A DNA stretch of 35,742 bases from an uncultured Actinomycetes bacterium (GTDB lineage: Bacteria > Actinomycetota > Actinomycetes > S36-B12 > UBA5976): positions 1 to 35,742 of the forward strand of contig CAIVPQ010000008.1 of assembly GCA_903907835.1 (NCBI GenBank), given 5' to 3'. Numbering within the stretch: position 1 is the stretch's first letter; every line of letters begins with the position of its first letter. Both the position numbers and the translations under genes were made by a program. This document shows positions 1-6,635 of the stretch, piece after piece. Under the pieces are notes generated by a model. That model made no database searches. It saw only the letters and a list, made by a program, of their open reading frames with translations, and was not told where the DNA came from.

Positions 1-762
1 AAAGTAAACCTTGTCCTCGATACTGTATAAATCTATCCGCATGTAATCGAATTCTGCCGTCAACCGTTCTGCGATGCTTACCATCTCCCGGTAATTCTCA
101 GGCAAAGGATCTACTTGATCAGGCACCTCAAACCCATATGAGACTGGAATTAGGTCACCGTCTCGATTGAAACATGCTCTTCGATGATCTTCGAAGCGGC
201 TGTAGTCAACGCCACAAAATGCAACCTGTCCGGAAAAGACATGGAACTTGAAATCCTGCGGGATGTCTACTGAGATACGGCGCTCAATAAAGAAGCCTTC
301 GCGTGCCATAGACAACGCCCACGAGCGCTTCTTTGAATGCTTATTGTCTTTTTCCCAATGAGCAGTTTCATGTTCCATTTTTAGCAGGGTGGCTGAATCA
401 ATTATTCCGCTACCGAAATATATTCGTCCACTGCCAGAGATTTCCTTTAAGACCCAATCTCCAGACACATCCGAATTCAGAGATTCCCTCAAATTGTCTC
501 CAACCCAAAGAGTCTCAGCAGCCAAGAGATTTGGGCACCTTTCTAGTGCCAACTCTTTCGTAAGTAATTTGTCACAGGTAGTCGCAAGCAACATTCTTCT
601 GTCAAAAAACATCCGCCAAATAATTTTTTCATTAAAGTTCTTTGGCCTGATTATATTGGGAAGACTTGAATGCGATCGACGGTATTGAATTATCTGATCC
701 AGTTTGCCGAACCTGTGGAGAACGTGAAGCCAAAGGCGATTCAATTTGAAACTCCAAGTCAA
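1..762 (-). CDS. TupA-like ATP-grasp protein, C-terminus cut by window edge
   Basis: The minus-strand reading frame is open from about 783 down to base 1 and continues past the left edge. It carries landmarks of the TupA-like ATP-grasp family, which is found in teichuronopeptide and surface-glycan loci and is thought to attach amino acids or similar groups to glycans: an N-terminal PKNFNEKI segment, a WVLKEISGSG strand, DIPQDFKFHVF, and FDYMRIDLYSIEDKVYF near the edge. No ATG or GTG lies between the upstream stop (784-786) and the conserved core, so I chose TTG at 760-762. A TTG at 824-826 opens another frame and would need a frameshift to join. Family assignment is from motif memory. The gene fits the glycan-related genes further right. 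Exact start and function are uncertain. Confidence 0.72.
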   Translation of the reverse strand, partial: MTWSFKLNRLWLHVLHRFGKLDQIIQYRRSHSSLPNIIRPKNFNEKIIWRMFFDRRMLLATTCDKLLTKELALERCPNLLAAETLWVGDNLRESLNSDVSGDWVLKEISGSGRIYFGSGIIDSATLLKMEHETAHWEKDNKHSKKRSWALSMAREGFFIERRISVDIPQDFKFHVFSGQVAFCGVDYSRFEDHRRACFNRDGDLIPVSYGFEVPDQVDPLPENYREMVSIAERLTAEFDYMRIDLYSIEDKVYF

Positions 763-913
763 TAGTCGATGGACAACTAAAGCCTAGATGATTCCTTTTC
801 AAATACTTAACCCATTTTTGCACCAAGCGAGCTAAGTGACATTACATCTATTGTTAAAAAATAGTTTTTCTTTGATCCAGATTTAGAAGCCAGTCTAGCT
901 AGAGAATAATTCT

Positions 914-930
914 AAAATCCCAACATGGGA
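914..930 (-). terminator. Short putative intrinsic terminator after the TerC-like gene
   Basis: Just past the TerC-like stop codon the minus strand reads TCCCA-TGT-TGGGA followed by TTTTAG. A 5-bp stem with a T-run is weak, but it is correctly placed and oriented. Confidence 0.45.
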
Positions 931-941
931 CTCAGGCAAAA

Positions 942-1928
942 TTAATCATCGATTAAAGACTCGGTTATCTTTCCTGAGTGTGCATGCGCGGTTGGATCTT
1001 TTCTAACTTTGATGTAGCTAGCTATGCCCGAGATGATCAATACCGAGGCAATAACAATCAGGCTTGTGTTAGTTGAAATCTTAGGAATCGACTCAGAACG
1101 CTCATGTGCATAAATCAAGACCAGTTTCACGCCAATGAACATCAAAATTAACGCTAGGCCGATCGACAGATAAACAATTTTGTCGAGAAGTCCTTTTAAC
1201 AGGAAGTACAGTGCTCGCAAACCAAGTAGGGCAAATGCATTAGCGGAGAATACTAGGAAGGGTTCTTCAGTGACACCAAAAGTTGCTGGAATTGAATCTA
1301 AGGCAAACAAAAGGTCAGTACTGGCCACAGCGACCATTACGAGAAGCATCGGAGTCGCCATCCGCTTGCCATTTTGTCGAGTGAATAGCTTGTTACCTTC
1401 GAGTTTGTCGCTGACCGGTATGAATTTGCGAACAAGAAGAACAAAGGAATTATCACCTGGTTCATCATCTTCATCCCAGTGGCGTAGGAGTTTGATACCT
1501 GTGTAAATCAGGAGTGCGCCAAAAAGCACGAATGTGAATGCAAATTTGTGCAATGCCACTGCACCTACGGCGATAAACGCTCCCCGGAAAACTAGTGCCA
1601 AAATAACACCAACAAGTAACGCCCGTTGATGATATGCACTCGGAATACCAAAATTCGCAAAAATCAGGGCAAATACAAAGAGATTGTCAATTGATAGGGA
1701 TTTCTCAACCAAGTAGGCCGCAAAGAATTCGTTTCCATATTGAGCACCCGCTGTCGTCCAAATCCAAATGCCAAATGCAATTGCCACAGCGATATAAAAG
1801 GTAGACCAGGCTAGGGACTCCTTAAACATTGCATCATGAGGCTTTCGACTTACTGTGAAAAAATCGAGGACCAATAGGAATGCAAGAACACCGGATAGGG
1901 TCAACCAAATGCCCAGGGATACGTCCAA
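942..1928 (-). CDS. TerC/Alx family integral membrane protein
   Basis: A 328-residue polytopic membrane protein of the TerC/Alx family, implicated in manganese export and tellurite resistance. Family hallmarks are visible: the EKSLSIDNLFVFALIF segment (residues about 75-90), with acidic residues inside a membrane helix, and its second-half counterpart AVASTDLLFALDSIPA. Both are the intramembrane metal-site repeats of the family. About eight hydrophobic helices are evident and length is typical. The start codon is TTG (1926-1928), supported by AGGAGAG at 1936-1942 with normal spacing. It is divergent from the next gene and monocistronic. A manganese riboswitch would be a natural regulator, but I do not recognise one in the short leader. 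Confidence 0.9.
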   Translation of the reverse strand: MDVSLGIWLTLSGVLAFLLVLDFFTVSRKPHDAMFKESLAWSTFYIAVAIAFGIWIWTTAGAQYGNEFFAAYLVEKSLSIDNLFVFALIFANFGIPSAYHQRALLVGVILALVFRGAFIAVGAVALHKFAFTFVLFGALLIYTGIKLLRHWDEDDEPGDNSFVLLVRKFIPVSDKLEGNKLFTRQNGKRMATPMLLVMVAVASTDLLFALDSIPATFGVTEEPFLVFSANAFALLGLRALYFLLKGLLDKIVYLSIGLALILMFIGVKLVLIYAHERSESIPKISTNTSLIVIASVLIISGIASYIKVRKDPTAHAHSGKITESLIDD

Positions 1929-2016
1929 CTTAGATCTCTCCTATTAGTAATCGTCACACAGTAAAGGCGACATGCATCATGGCATGACAAAGTAAGCGCG
2001 AGTAAATGTTATTCCC

Positions 2017-2022
2017 ATTATA
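2017..2022 (-). promoter_or_regulatory. Putative -10 element for the TerC-like gene
   Basis: The minus strand reads TATAAT, a perfect -10 hexamer, about 90 bases upstream of the TTG start. No convincing -35 sits at 17 bp, so this is tentative. Confidence 0.35.
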
Positions 2023-2094
2023 TGCGATTCTAAACACAAAAGATTTGACCGCTCTGGGCGTTTGCAGGATTTGTTAAAGAGGTAGATTATCAAC

Positions 2095-2520
2095 ATGTTT
2101 AAGCGTGTACGAAGAGTGATACTTATTCTGATAGCTGCCAATTTTGGACTCATCTTGATTTTTGGCATTGTTGCACTCGCTATGGGAGAGATGAACTGGC
2201 CGTGGAATGAGGATGTCTCTAATTTTTGTTTGCGTCATGCCCCCACGACCCAAAGCGTCTTGGTCGATGCCCAAGAGAGGACTTTTAAACTTTTCAGCCA
2301 GCCTGACTTAGTGAGTTGTGCATGGGATGAGGCTGGAAGAACGGTTGTCACCACATTCGGTAGCTGGCCTCAGACGCTAGTCCAGACCTCGCTGATGTAC
2401 CTGGTGATCTGGGCACAGTACTCAGCAGTTGCCCTGGTGTTCGTCGCTCTGGCAAGCGCATTGGTCTGGGCATTTAGAACAATCGGTCAATGGAGCGGCA
2501 ATCGTAGCAACCGGAAATAA
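2095..2520 (+). CDS. Small two-helix membrane protein of unknown function
   Basis: A 141-residue protein I do not recognise. It has a basic N-terminus, a strong hydrophobic helix at about residues 7-30, a roughly 65-residue polar middle with two cysteines (in NFCLRH and SCAWDE) that could form a disulfide outside the membrane, and a second long hydrophobic stretch at about 97-128, ending in a basic tail. The ATG is preceded by AAGAGG at suitable distance. Codon use resembles the neighbours. It is divergent from the TerC-like gene and followed by the tRNA-Thr repeat region, so context gives no functional clue. Confidence 0.7.
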   Translation: MFKRVRRVILILIAANFGLILIFGIVALAMGEMNWPWNEDVSNFCLRHAPTTQSVLVDAQERTFKLFSQPDLVSCAWDEAGRTVVTTFGSWPQTLVQTSLMYLVIWAQYSAVALVFVALASALVWAFRTIGQWSGNRSNRK

Positions 2521-2646
2521 AGACGGATGGGCTGTACTTACTCTGCTTGCACAGTCGATGCCTACGCATCATCCGGAATTACGAGCCTACGGACAGAACT
2601 TATTCTGCTCATCGAGATGATGCCTTCGCATCATCCGAGATAAAGG

Positions 2647-2735
2647 CCTACGGATTGCGCCAATCGGCTCCCAAATCCGGTGAGCAGGATCGTGAAATGC
2701 TACGCATTTCAGTGGGCCGCCTCGGGGAACCGTCG
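2647..2735 (-). repeat. 89-bp direct repeat, copy A (tRNA-Thr 3'-end fragment plus hairpins)
   Basis: Matches copy B (3055-3143) at 86 of 89 positions by my alignment. On the minus strand it consists of a truncated tRNA-Thr 3' end (T-arm GGTTC joined to CCCGAGGCGGC with about five T-loop bases missing), then a GAAATGC/GCATTTC hairpin, then a GGATTTGGGAG-containing stem-loop. It lies beyond the terminator of tRNA-Thr(CGT). Confidence 0.85.
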
Positions 2736-2791
2736 AACACAATCGCTTAAAGCGATTTGTTCTCCTCCCCACCCCTTCCGGGGTTCAAACG

Positions 2792-2834
2792 AAAAAGGCC
2801 CTTTTGAATAGCCCTTTGGCTATTCAAAAGGGCC
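2792..2834 (-). terminator. Strong intrinsic terminator of the tRNA-Thr transcript
   Basis: A perfect 17-bp stem (2797-2813 with 2818-2834) with a 4-base loop, followed on the minus strand by TTTTT (2792-2796). The inner three bases of the right arm (2832-2834) are also the last three bases of the tRNA-Thr(CGT) acceptor strand, so terminator stem and tRNA acceptor stem are mutually exclusive in the nascent RNA. Confidence 0.85.
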
Positions 2835-2902
2835 GCCTCGGGGATTTGAACCCCGGACCTACGCATTACGAGTGCGTTGCTCTACCCCTGAGCTAAGGCG
2901 GC
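2832..2902 (-). tRNA. tRNA-Thr(CGT)
   Basis: Complete cloverleaf on the minus strand: acceptor GCCGCCT/AGGCGGC, D arm GCTC...GAGC, anticodon stem ACGCA/TGCGT with loop CTCGTAA (anticodon CGT), T arm CGGGG-TTCAAAT-CCCCG. CCA is not encoded, and the base after the acceptor stem (discriminator) would be C, which is atypical. A -10-like TAGGAT lies 25 bases upstream, and an intrinsic terminator directly abuts the 3' end. Confidence 0.93.
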
Positions 2903-2927
2903 TTGCATTAAAACAGCATGCCCACAC

Positions 2928-2933
2928 ATCCTA
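2928..2933 (-). promoter_or_regulatory. Putative -10 of tRNA-Thr(CGT)
   Basis: Minus-strand CTTGTAGGATGT contains TAGGAT with an upstream TTG. The identical 12-base segment precedes the second tRNA-Thr (TAGGAT at 3306-3311), which supports a promoter role or a shared duplication. The -35 is unclear. Confidence 0.45.
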
Positions 2934-2991
2934 CAAGTTGAATGTGTATGAATCTAAAGGGCGTCAAACCACCGAGGCTTCGCCTCGAGAT

Positions 2992-3013
2992 GGGCCGCCT
3001 CGGGGAACCGTCG
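2992..3013 (-). repeat. Orphan 22-base tRNA-Thr 3'-end fragment
   Basis: The same 22-mer as at 2714-2735 and 3122-3143. Fifteen of its bases equal the 3' end of both intact tRNA-Thr genes. It follows a GAGGC/GCCTC hairpin and is not part of a complete cloverleaf. Confidence 0.8.
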
Positions 3014-3054
3014 CAAGAAAGCAAGGAACTAACTTAATTCCGATTACAGCAATC

Positions 3055-3143
3055 CCTACGGATTGCGCTAATCGGCTCCCAAATCCGGTGAGCGGAATCG
3101 TGAAATGCTACGCATTTCAGTGGGCCGCCTCGGGGAACCGTCG
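3055..3143 (-). repeat. 89-bp direct repeat, copy B
   Basis: Partner of copy A (2647-2735) with three mismatches. It retains the truncated tRNA-Thr 3' end, the GAAATGC/GCATTTC hairpin and the second stem-loop. It abuts a third, diverged version (3144-3213) that runs directly into the intact tRNA-Thr(AGT). Confidence 0.85.
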
Positions 3144-3213
3144 CTACGCTCCTCCCAAATCCATGGAGCGTCCCGCCGAATTGCAAAAGCAATTCTGCGG
3201 GCCGCCTCGGGGA
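3144..3213 (-). repeat. Diverged third copy of the repeat, fused to intact tRNA-Thr(AGT)
   Basis: Same order as copies A and B (CTCCCAAATCC stem-loop, second hairpin, 15-base tRNA 3' block), but arm sequences differ with pairing kept: ACGCTCC/GGAGCGT, and GAATTGC/GCAATTC in place of GAAATGC/GCATTTC. Here the tRNA block is the real 3' end of the tRNA at 3201-3271. Confidence 0.7.
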
Positions 3214-3271
3214 TTTGAACCCCGGACCTACTCATTACTAGTGAGTTGCTCTACCCCTGAGCTAAGGCGGC
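3201..3271 (-). tRNA. tRNA-Thr(AGT), unusual anticodon
   Basis: Near-identical to the tRNA-Thr(CGT) at 2832-2902. Acceptor, D and T arms are the same; the anticodon arm is ACTCA-CTAGTAA-TGAGT, so one stem pair differs with pairing kept and the anticodon reads AGT. The fold is intact, no CCA is encoded and the discriminator would be C. Bacteria normally read ACU/ACC with GGT, and A34 is largely confined to tRNA-Arg(ACG). It looks like a duplicate of the CGT gene. It could be functional after A34 deamination, or a neutral duplicate. Confidence 0.88.
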
Positions 3272-3292
3272 TGGCACCAAAACTAAAGTTTT

Positions 3293-3321
3293 AGTGTGCT
3301 GCAACATCCTACAAGCACACT
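3293..3321 (-). promoter_or_regulatory. Promoter/leader region of tRNA-Thr(AGT) within a hairpin
   Basis: The minus strand has an 8-bp inverted repeat AGTGTGCT/AGCACACT whose loop contains the TAGGAT (3306-3311) shared with the other tRNA-Thr upstream region. A second small hairpin (ACTAAA/TTTAGT) lies between it and the tRNA. The structure also follows the stop codon of the acyltransferase gene and could act as its terminator. Confidence 0.4.
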
Positions 3322-3346
3322 CCCTCACCCCAAAACCAAGATGTCT

Positions 3347-5473
3347 CTATTCATACTGTTTCAAAAGCTGAGTAAATCTAGGTTCCAGAGTCATTACATA
3401 GGTTTTGGTCATGTGTGTCCTATCTCGATAAACGATTACCTGCTTCTTGACTGGTGAACACCTATCCGACGGGCAAACTGCTGAATATAGATCTAAGACT
3501 TTGGCATTAGATATGTTTTTCGAGGCCTGTACCTCTGGAGACTGTTGTGGGGCATTAAATGCGCAGGCCTCCACTTTTTTCTTTTCGATTAGACATTCCG
3601 GTGGGTCAAACGGAGCGTAAGGAGGTTCACGCAGGATAACAACCTTCAATCCGGCATTCGTTAATTGCCGAATGCTTTGCCTAAGGCCCGAAATCATGTT
3701 TGCTCTCATCTTGGATTGGGCTATCGGCGCACCACTATTTCGATCAATCAAAATTGTTTTTGGGTTGAAGGCTGAAACCAATATGACCAAGTTCGGATTG
3801 CGGCTGATAGTTTGCCCAATTATTGTTCTACGAAACTCGTCGCACTCAGAGAATATTCGTTTGCGAGCAGTATCCCATTTAGACACATTCGCGATTGGGC
3901 ATGCATTCTTCGTCCACACATTCACTTTCCAATTCTGTTTTTGGGCGGCTGCCTCAACTGCTGGAAAAATCGCAGATCCGTGGCTGTCTCCCAAGATAAC
4001 CAATGATTGATCAGCATCAATTCTTCCAAAGGCGCATTCGTTGACTACGACTTGATCAAGCCCAAGTGCGCAACCAAATTTGGCAAGTGAAAAGTAGTCA
4101 GTAGAAGCATCTGCTGGACTTGGGTTTAGTTTTTGAAATTGCCCATTGGAATTTTTGACTAGCGCCGTACTGGCATACACGGAATTGGTTTTCCAAATTG
4201 TAGTGATCCCAAGCGAAATTATTAGGACGAGAGAAAGAGCTCCTAGCCCAATAGTGCGAACCGAACTGACCGTCAATAACTTTGAGAACCTCAAGGGATT
4301 TTCCACGAAGATTGCTAAAAGCCAAGCTGCAAATAATGATGCTGCCACTAGGCAAAGGTTTAGGAGAAGTGAGTTTTGCTCAAAAATCACTTGGCCCAGG
4401 ACCAAAAAAGGCCAATGAACGAGATACCAGGAATACGAAATCCCACCCAAAAATTGCAAAGGTTTAAGCGATAAGAATTTCTGCAGACCAGTCTCCCTGC
4501 TTGCACACCCAGCGGCAAGTAACGCAATAGTGCCAATCGTTGGAGCCACTGCTTGCCATCCTGGGTATGGGGTAACACCAACTTGCGACTCATGTATGAA
4601 ATAAAAAGAACAACAAATGGCCACACTGCCGATGAATCCTAATGCCTCTTGGGTTCCACGCTTTAGATTCATAAGCTTGTGAGCCCAGATTGCCAATAGC
4701 CCACCAAGTGCGAGTTGCCATGCTCGAGAGAATGTTCCGAAATAGGCAAAGGGCTGATTAGAAATCGAAAGGTGAAAACAAACCAAAAAAGATGTTGCCG
4801 CCAAAATGCCAAGAACCAAAGTCAAAGACAGGTTCAGGATGTGCCTTGAATCTCTAGGCTGAGAATTGGGTATTGGCACTTTTACATTCAGGTACCTTGT
4901 GATGGCAGACGCCAATGTGGCAACCAGGAATATAACAATCGGCCACACAACATAAAACTGTTCTTCAACTCCTAGTGACCAATAGTGAAGCACCGGACTA
5001 TCAACTCGATCTGCGGCTAAGTAATCGGTTTGTTGAATTGCAAATCTCCAATTGGCGCTGAAAAGACTTGCCCACATAACATCAGCCGAGACGCTCGCCC
5101 GCTGCAATAGTGGCAGCACGCGCATTGAGACAAACAAGGTGATACTGAGTACCACAATTGAAGCTGGTAACAATCTGCGCACACGTCTAGCCCAAAAATT
5201 ACCCAGGTTTATGCGACCATTTTTTGCTACCTCGCGAAGCAATGCGCCAGTAATAAGGAAGCCGGACAGGACAAAGAATATATCTACGCCGATGAATCCA
5301 CCGGGAATAAAGGGGAAATCTGCATGATAGGCAATAACAATCAGAACTGCGACAGCTCGTAATCCTTGGATGTCTCTGCGGATGTGATTTTGATGCTCTT
5401 TCGAACTATTTGTTGTTTCCTGTGAAAATGATTTTCGGGCATCACGAAGTTTGACTGTGGGAAGCATGCCCAT
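3347..5473 (-). CDS. Acyltransferase-3 / SGNH fusion membrane protein (OafA-like glycan O-acyltransferase)
   Basis: A 708-residue fusion. Residues about 30-395 form an acyltransferase-3 membrane domain with its signatures intact: RRDIQGLRA (32-40), catalytic-type His50 in YHA, GGFIGVDIFFVLSGFLIT, the RRVRRLLPA loop, and HYWSLGVEEQFY (163-174). After a linker, residues about 485-705 form a periplasmic-side SGNH domain with ILGDSHGSA (Ser497) and YRDRTHM (Asp684, His687). The family transfers acetyl or other acyl groups from the cytoplasm onto surface polysaccharides, with the SGNH domain as final transferase or esterase. The start is ATG at 5471-5473, with a second ATG two codons in and no strong ribosome site. 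Neighbouring GH16, glycosyltransferase and acyltransferase-like genes suggest surface-glycan decoration. The substrate is unknown. Confidence 0.92.
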   Translation of the reverse strand: MGMLPTVKLRDARKSFSQETTNSSKEHQNHIRRDIQGLRAVAVLIVIAYHADFPFIPGGFIGVDIFFVLSGFLITGALLREVAKNGRINLGNFWARRVRRLLPASIVVLSITLFVSMRVLPLLQRASVSADVMWASLFSANWRFAIQQTDYLAADRVDSPVLHYWSLGVEEQFYVVWPIVIFLVATLASAITRYLNVKVPIPNSQPRDSRHILNLSLTLVLGILAATSFLVCFHLSISNQPFAYFGTFSRAWQLALGGLLAIWAHKLMNLKRGTQEALGFIGSVAICCSFYFIHESQVGVTPYPGWQAVAPTIGTIALLAAGCASRETGLQKFLSLKPLQFLGGISYSWYLVHWPFLVLGQVIFEQNSLLLNLCLVAASLFAAWLLAIFVENPLRFSKLLTVSSVRTIGLGALSLVLIISLGITTIWKTNSVYASTALVKNSNGQFQKLNPSPADASTDYFSLAKFGCALGLDQVVVNECAFGRIDADQSLVILGDSHGSAIFPAVEAAAQKQNWKVNVWTKNACPIANVSKWDTARKRIFSECDEFRRTIIGQTISRNPNLVILVSAFNPKTILIDRNSGAPIAQSKMRANMISGLRQSIRQLTNAGLKVVILREPPYAPFDPPECLIEKKKVEACAFNAPQQSPEVQASKNISNAKVLDLYSAVCPSDRCSPVKKQVIVYRDRTHMTKTYVMTLEPRFTQLLKQYE

Positions 5474-5571
5474 ACCGTAGGCACATAACGTGAAAAATGT
5501 TGTGAATTTGAACTAAATCTAGCCGACTGACGTTTGAAGTGAATTACAAAGATTGCAGTCTGAAAACACAA

Positions 5572-6456
5572 TTAATGTCTAGTTAATTTCCCAATGTAAG
5601 ATTTGGCATTCCCAATTTTCACGGCGTAGTACTTGACGTAATCAACCTTCATTTTGCTGACGGTGACATTTGGGTCAAGGCTCCCACCTAAAGTGCCGCC
5701 CATGGCCAAGTTGATGATCATGTAATAGTTCTGATTGAAAACCCACTCATTCGGTGCCACATCAGCCTTACTAAGCGTGTGATAAACCTCGCCGTCAAAA
5801 AGCCATTGGATCTTGTTTGGTGACCACAGGATTGCATAGGTGTGAAAATCCGAAGAAAGTTTCTTTGAATGGTGAATCTTCTGTGTTATGCCTGCATCTC
5901 CAAAATAACCTGGACCGTGAATTGTGCCCAACAAACTTTTTGGCTCTTGGCCTACCGCTTCCAAGATATCAATCTCGCCGCATTGTGGCCAAGCAACACC
6001 CTTAAGCAGGCCATCACCTAGCATCCAAAATGCTGACCAACTACCCAACTCTGTTGGTAATTTTATGCGCGCTTCAATTAATCCATACTTAAAACTCAAT
6101 TTGTCTGCTGTGGTCAGTTTTCCGCTCACATATGCCCAATCGGGATGACTCTTCCATCCCTCTGGTCCATTTTTGGCATCAGTCTTGCGCGCGGTTAAAA
6201 CGAGGTTGCCCTGTTCGCTACCGTCAAGTGTTACTGCTTCATCCGTGTAGAACTCTTTTTCATTGTTGCCCCAGCCCGCACCAGGACCATCGACAGAACC
6301 GTCACCAAAACTAATGTTCCAATCAGTCTTTCGTTTCAATTTTCCACCAACAGTTTTTTCGTCATGATATTCAACGCTGGGGACTCTGCCCTTAACGCCC
6401 TTAAAGTCCTGAGACCACAGAAGCTTTTTACTGAATTTGGGTGTGGTGTGCGACAT
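5572..6456 (-). CDS. GH16 family glycoside hydrolase (beta-glucanase-like), no signal peptide
   Basis: A 294-residue single-domain GH16 protein. The catalytic box GEIDILEAVG gives Glu161 (nucleophile), Asp163 and Glu166 (acid/base), matching the ExDxxE pattern of laminarinases and related endo-glycanases. Supporting motifs are SGKLTT, KYGLIEARIKLP, WSAFWMLG, the HTYAILWSPNKIQWLFDGE strand and the C-terminal NLAMGG...VDYVKYYAVK. The ATG start has AGGAG at 6462-6466, five bases upstream, so the start is well supported. The N-terminus (MSHTTPKFSKK) has no hydrophobic signal, which is unusual for a polysaccharide hydrolase. It is divergent from the glycosyltransferase gene. Substrate (beta-1,3-glucan or other) cannot be read from sequence. 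Confidence 0.92.
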   Translation of the reverse strand: MSHTTPKFSKKLLWSQDFKGVKGRVPSVEYHDEKTVGGKLKRKTDWNISFGDGSVDGPGAGWGNNEKEFYTDEAVTLDGSEQGNLVLTARKTDAKNGPEGWKSHPDWAYVSGKLTTADKLSFKYGLIEARIKLPTELGSWSAFWMLGDGLLKGVAWPQCGEIDILEAVGQEPKSLLGTIHGPGYFGDAGITQKIHHSKKLSSDFHTYAILWSPNKIQWLFDGEVYHTLSKADVAPNEWVFNQNYYMIINLAMGGTLGGSLDPNVTVSKMKVDYVKYYAVKIGNAKSYIGKLTRH

Positions 6457-6635
6457 GACGACTCCTAGAGATCCTCGGTTTACCTAAAATCCTATTGCTC
6501 GCTTAATCCACTCGTTGAATGCCACGGTTAGTAGGGTTTACTGGCTGTCGATTGAACATGCTTATGTTAAGAACTTGCGCCTTTCGGTTACGCTTATAGA
6601 GCAGAATTCATGCAAGCCAATTCGGAAGAAAATTG

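Larger units (their letters stand above)
2557..3213. repeat. Mosaic of small hairpins and tRNA-Thr 3'-end fragments around two tRNA genes
   Basis: Apart from the two tRNAs this stretch has no credible gene. It is built of short perfect or near-perfect inverted repeats with 3-4 nt loops: 2557-2570, 2594-2607, 2616-2635, 2693-2709, the 17-bp stem at 2797-2834, a GAGGC/GCCTC hairpin near 2973-2987, a GAAATGC/GCATTTC copy near 3102-3118 and a GAATTGC/GCAATTC hairpin near 3175-3195. Several read GC-GNA-GC on the minus strand, the same strand as the tRNAs. Interspersed are five copies of a 15-base block identical to the 3' end of the tRNA-Thr genes. Two copies belong to the intact tRNAs and three are orphan fragments. 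Confidence 0.75.

Noticed and set aside
632-826. A 64-residue minus-strand frame starting with TTG upstream of the TupA-like gene
   Set aside because: No ribosome site and it overlaps the conserved frame. Kept only as a possible frameshifted N-terminus.
1180-1506. Plus-strand frames opposite TerC and other large genes (for example 17017-17571 and 19744-20229)
   Set aside because: They are antisense shadows of clearly conserved genes with low-complexity Arg/Ser/Thr-rich translations.
1929-2094. yybP-ykoY manganese riboswitch upstream of the TerC-like gene
   Set aside because: The leader is short and I could not find the conserved paired elements. Only a -10-like TATAAT was supported.
2557-3213. 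CRISPR array
   Set aside because: Repeat units are irregularly spaced, contain tRNA fragments and vary in stem sequence. There are no uniform spacers and no cas genes.
2872-3294. A 140-residue open frame across the tRNA-Thr region, containing a GFEPRTYSLLV-like stretch
   Set aside because: This is the familiar spurious translation of the antisense strand of tRNA genes and repeats. It spans both tRNA-related segments and has no domain logic.
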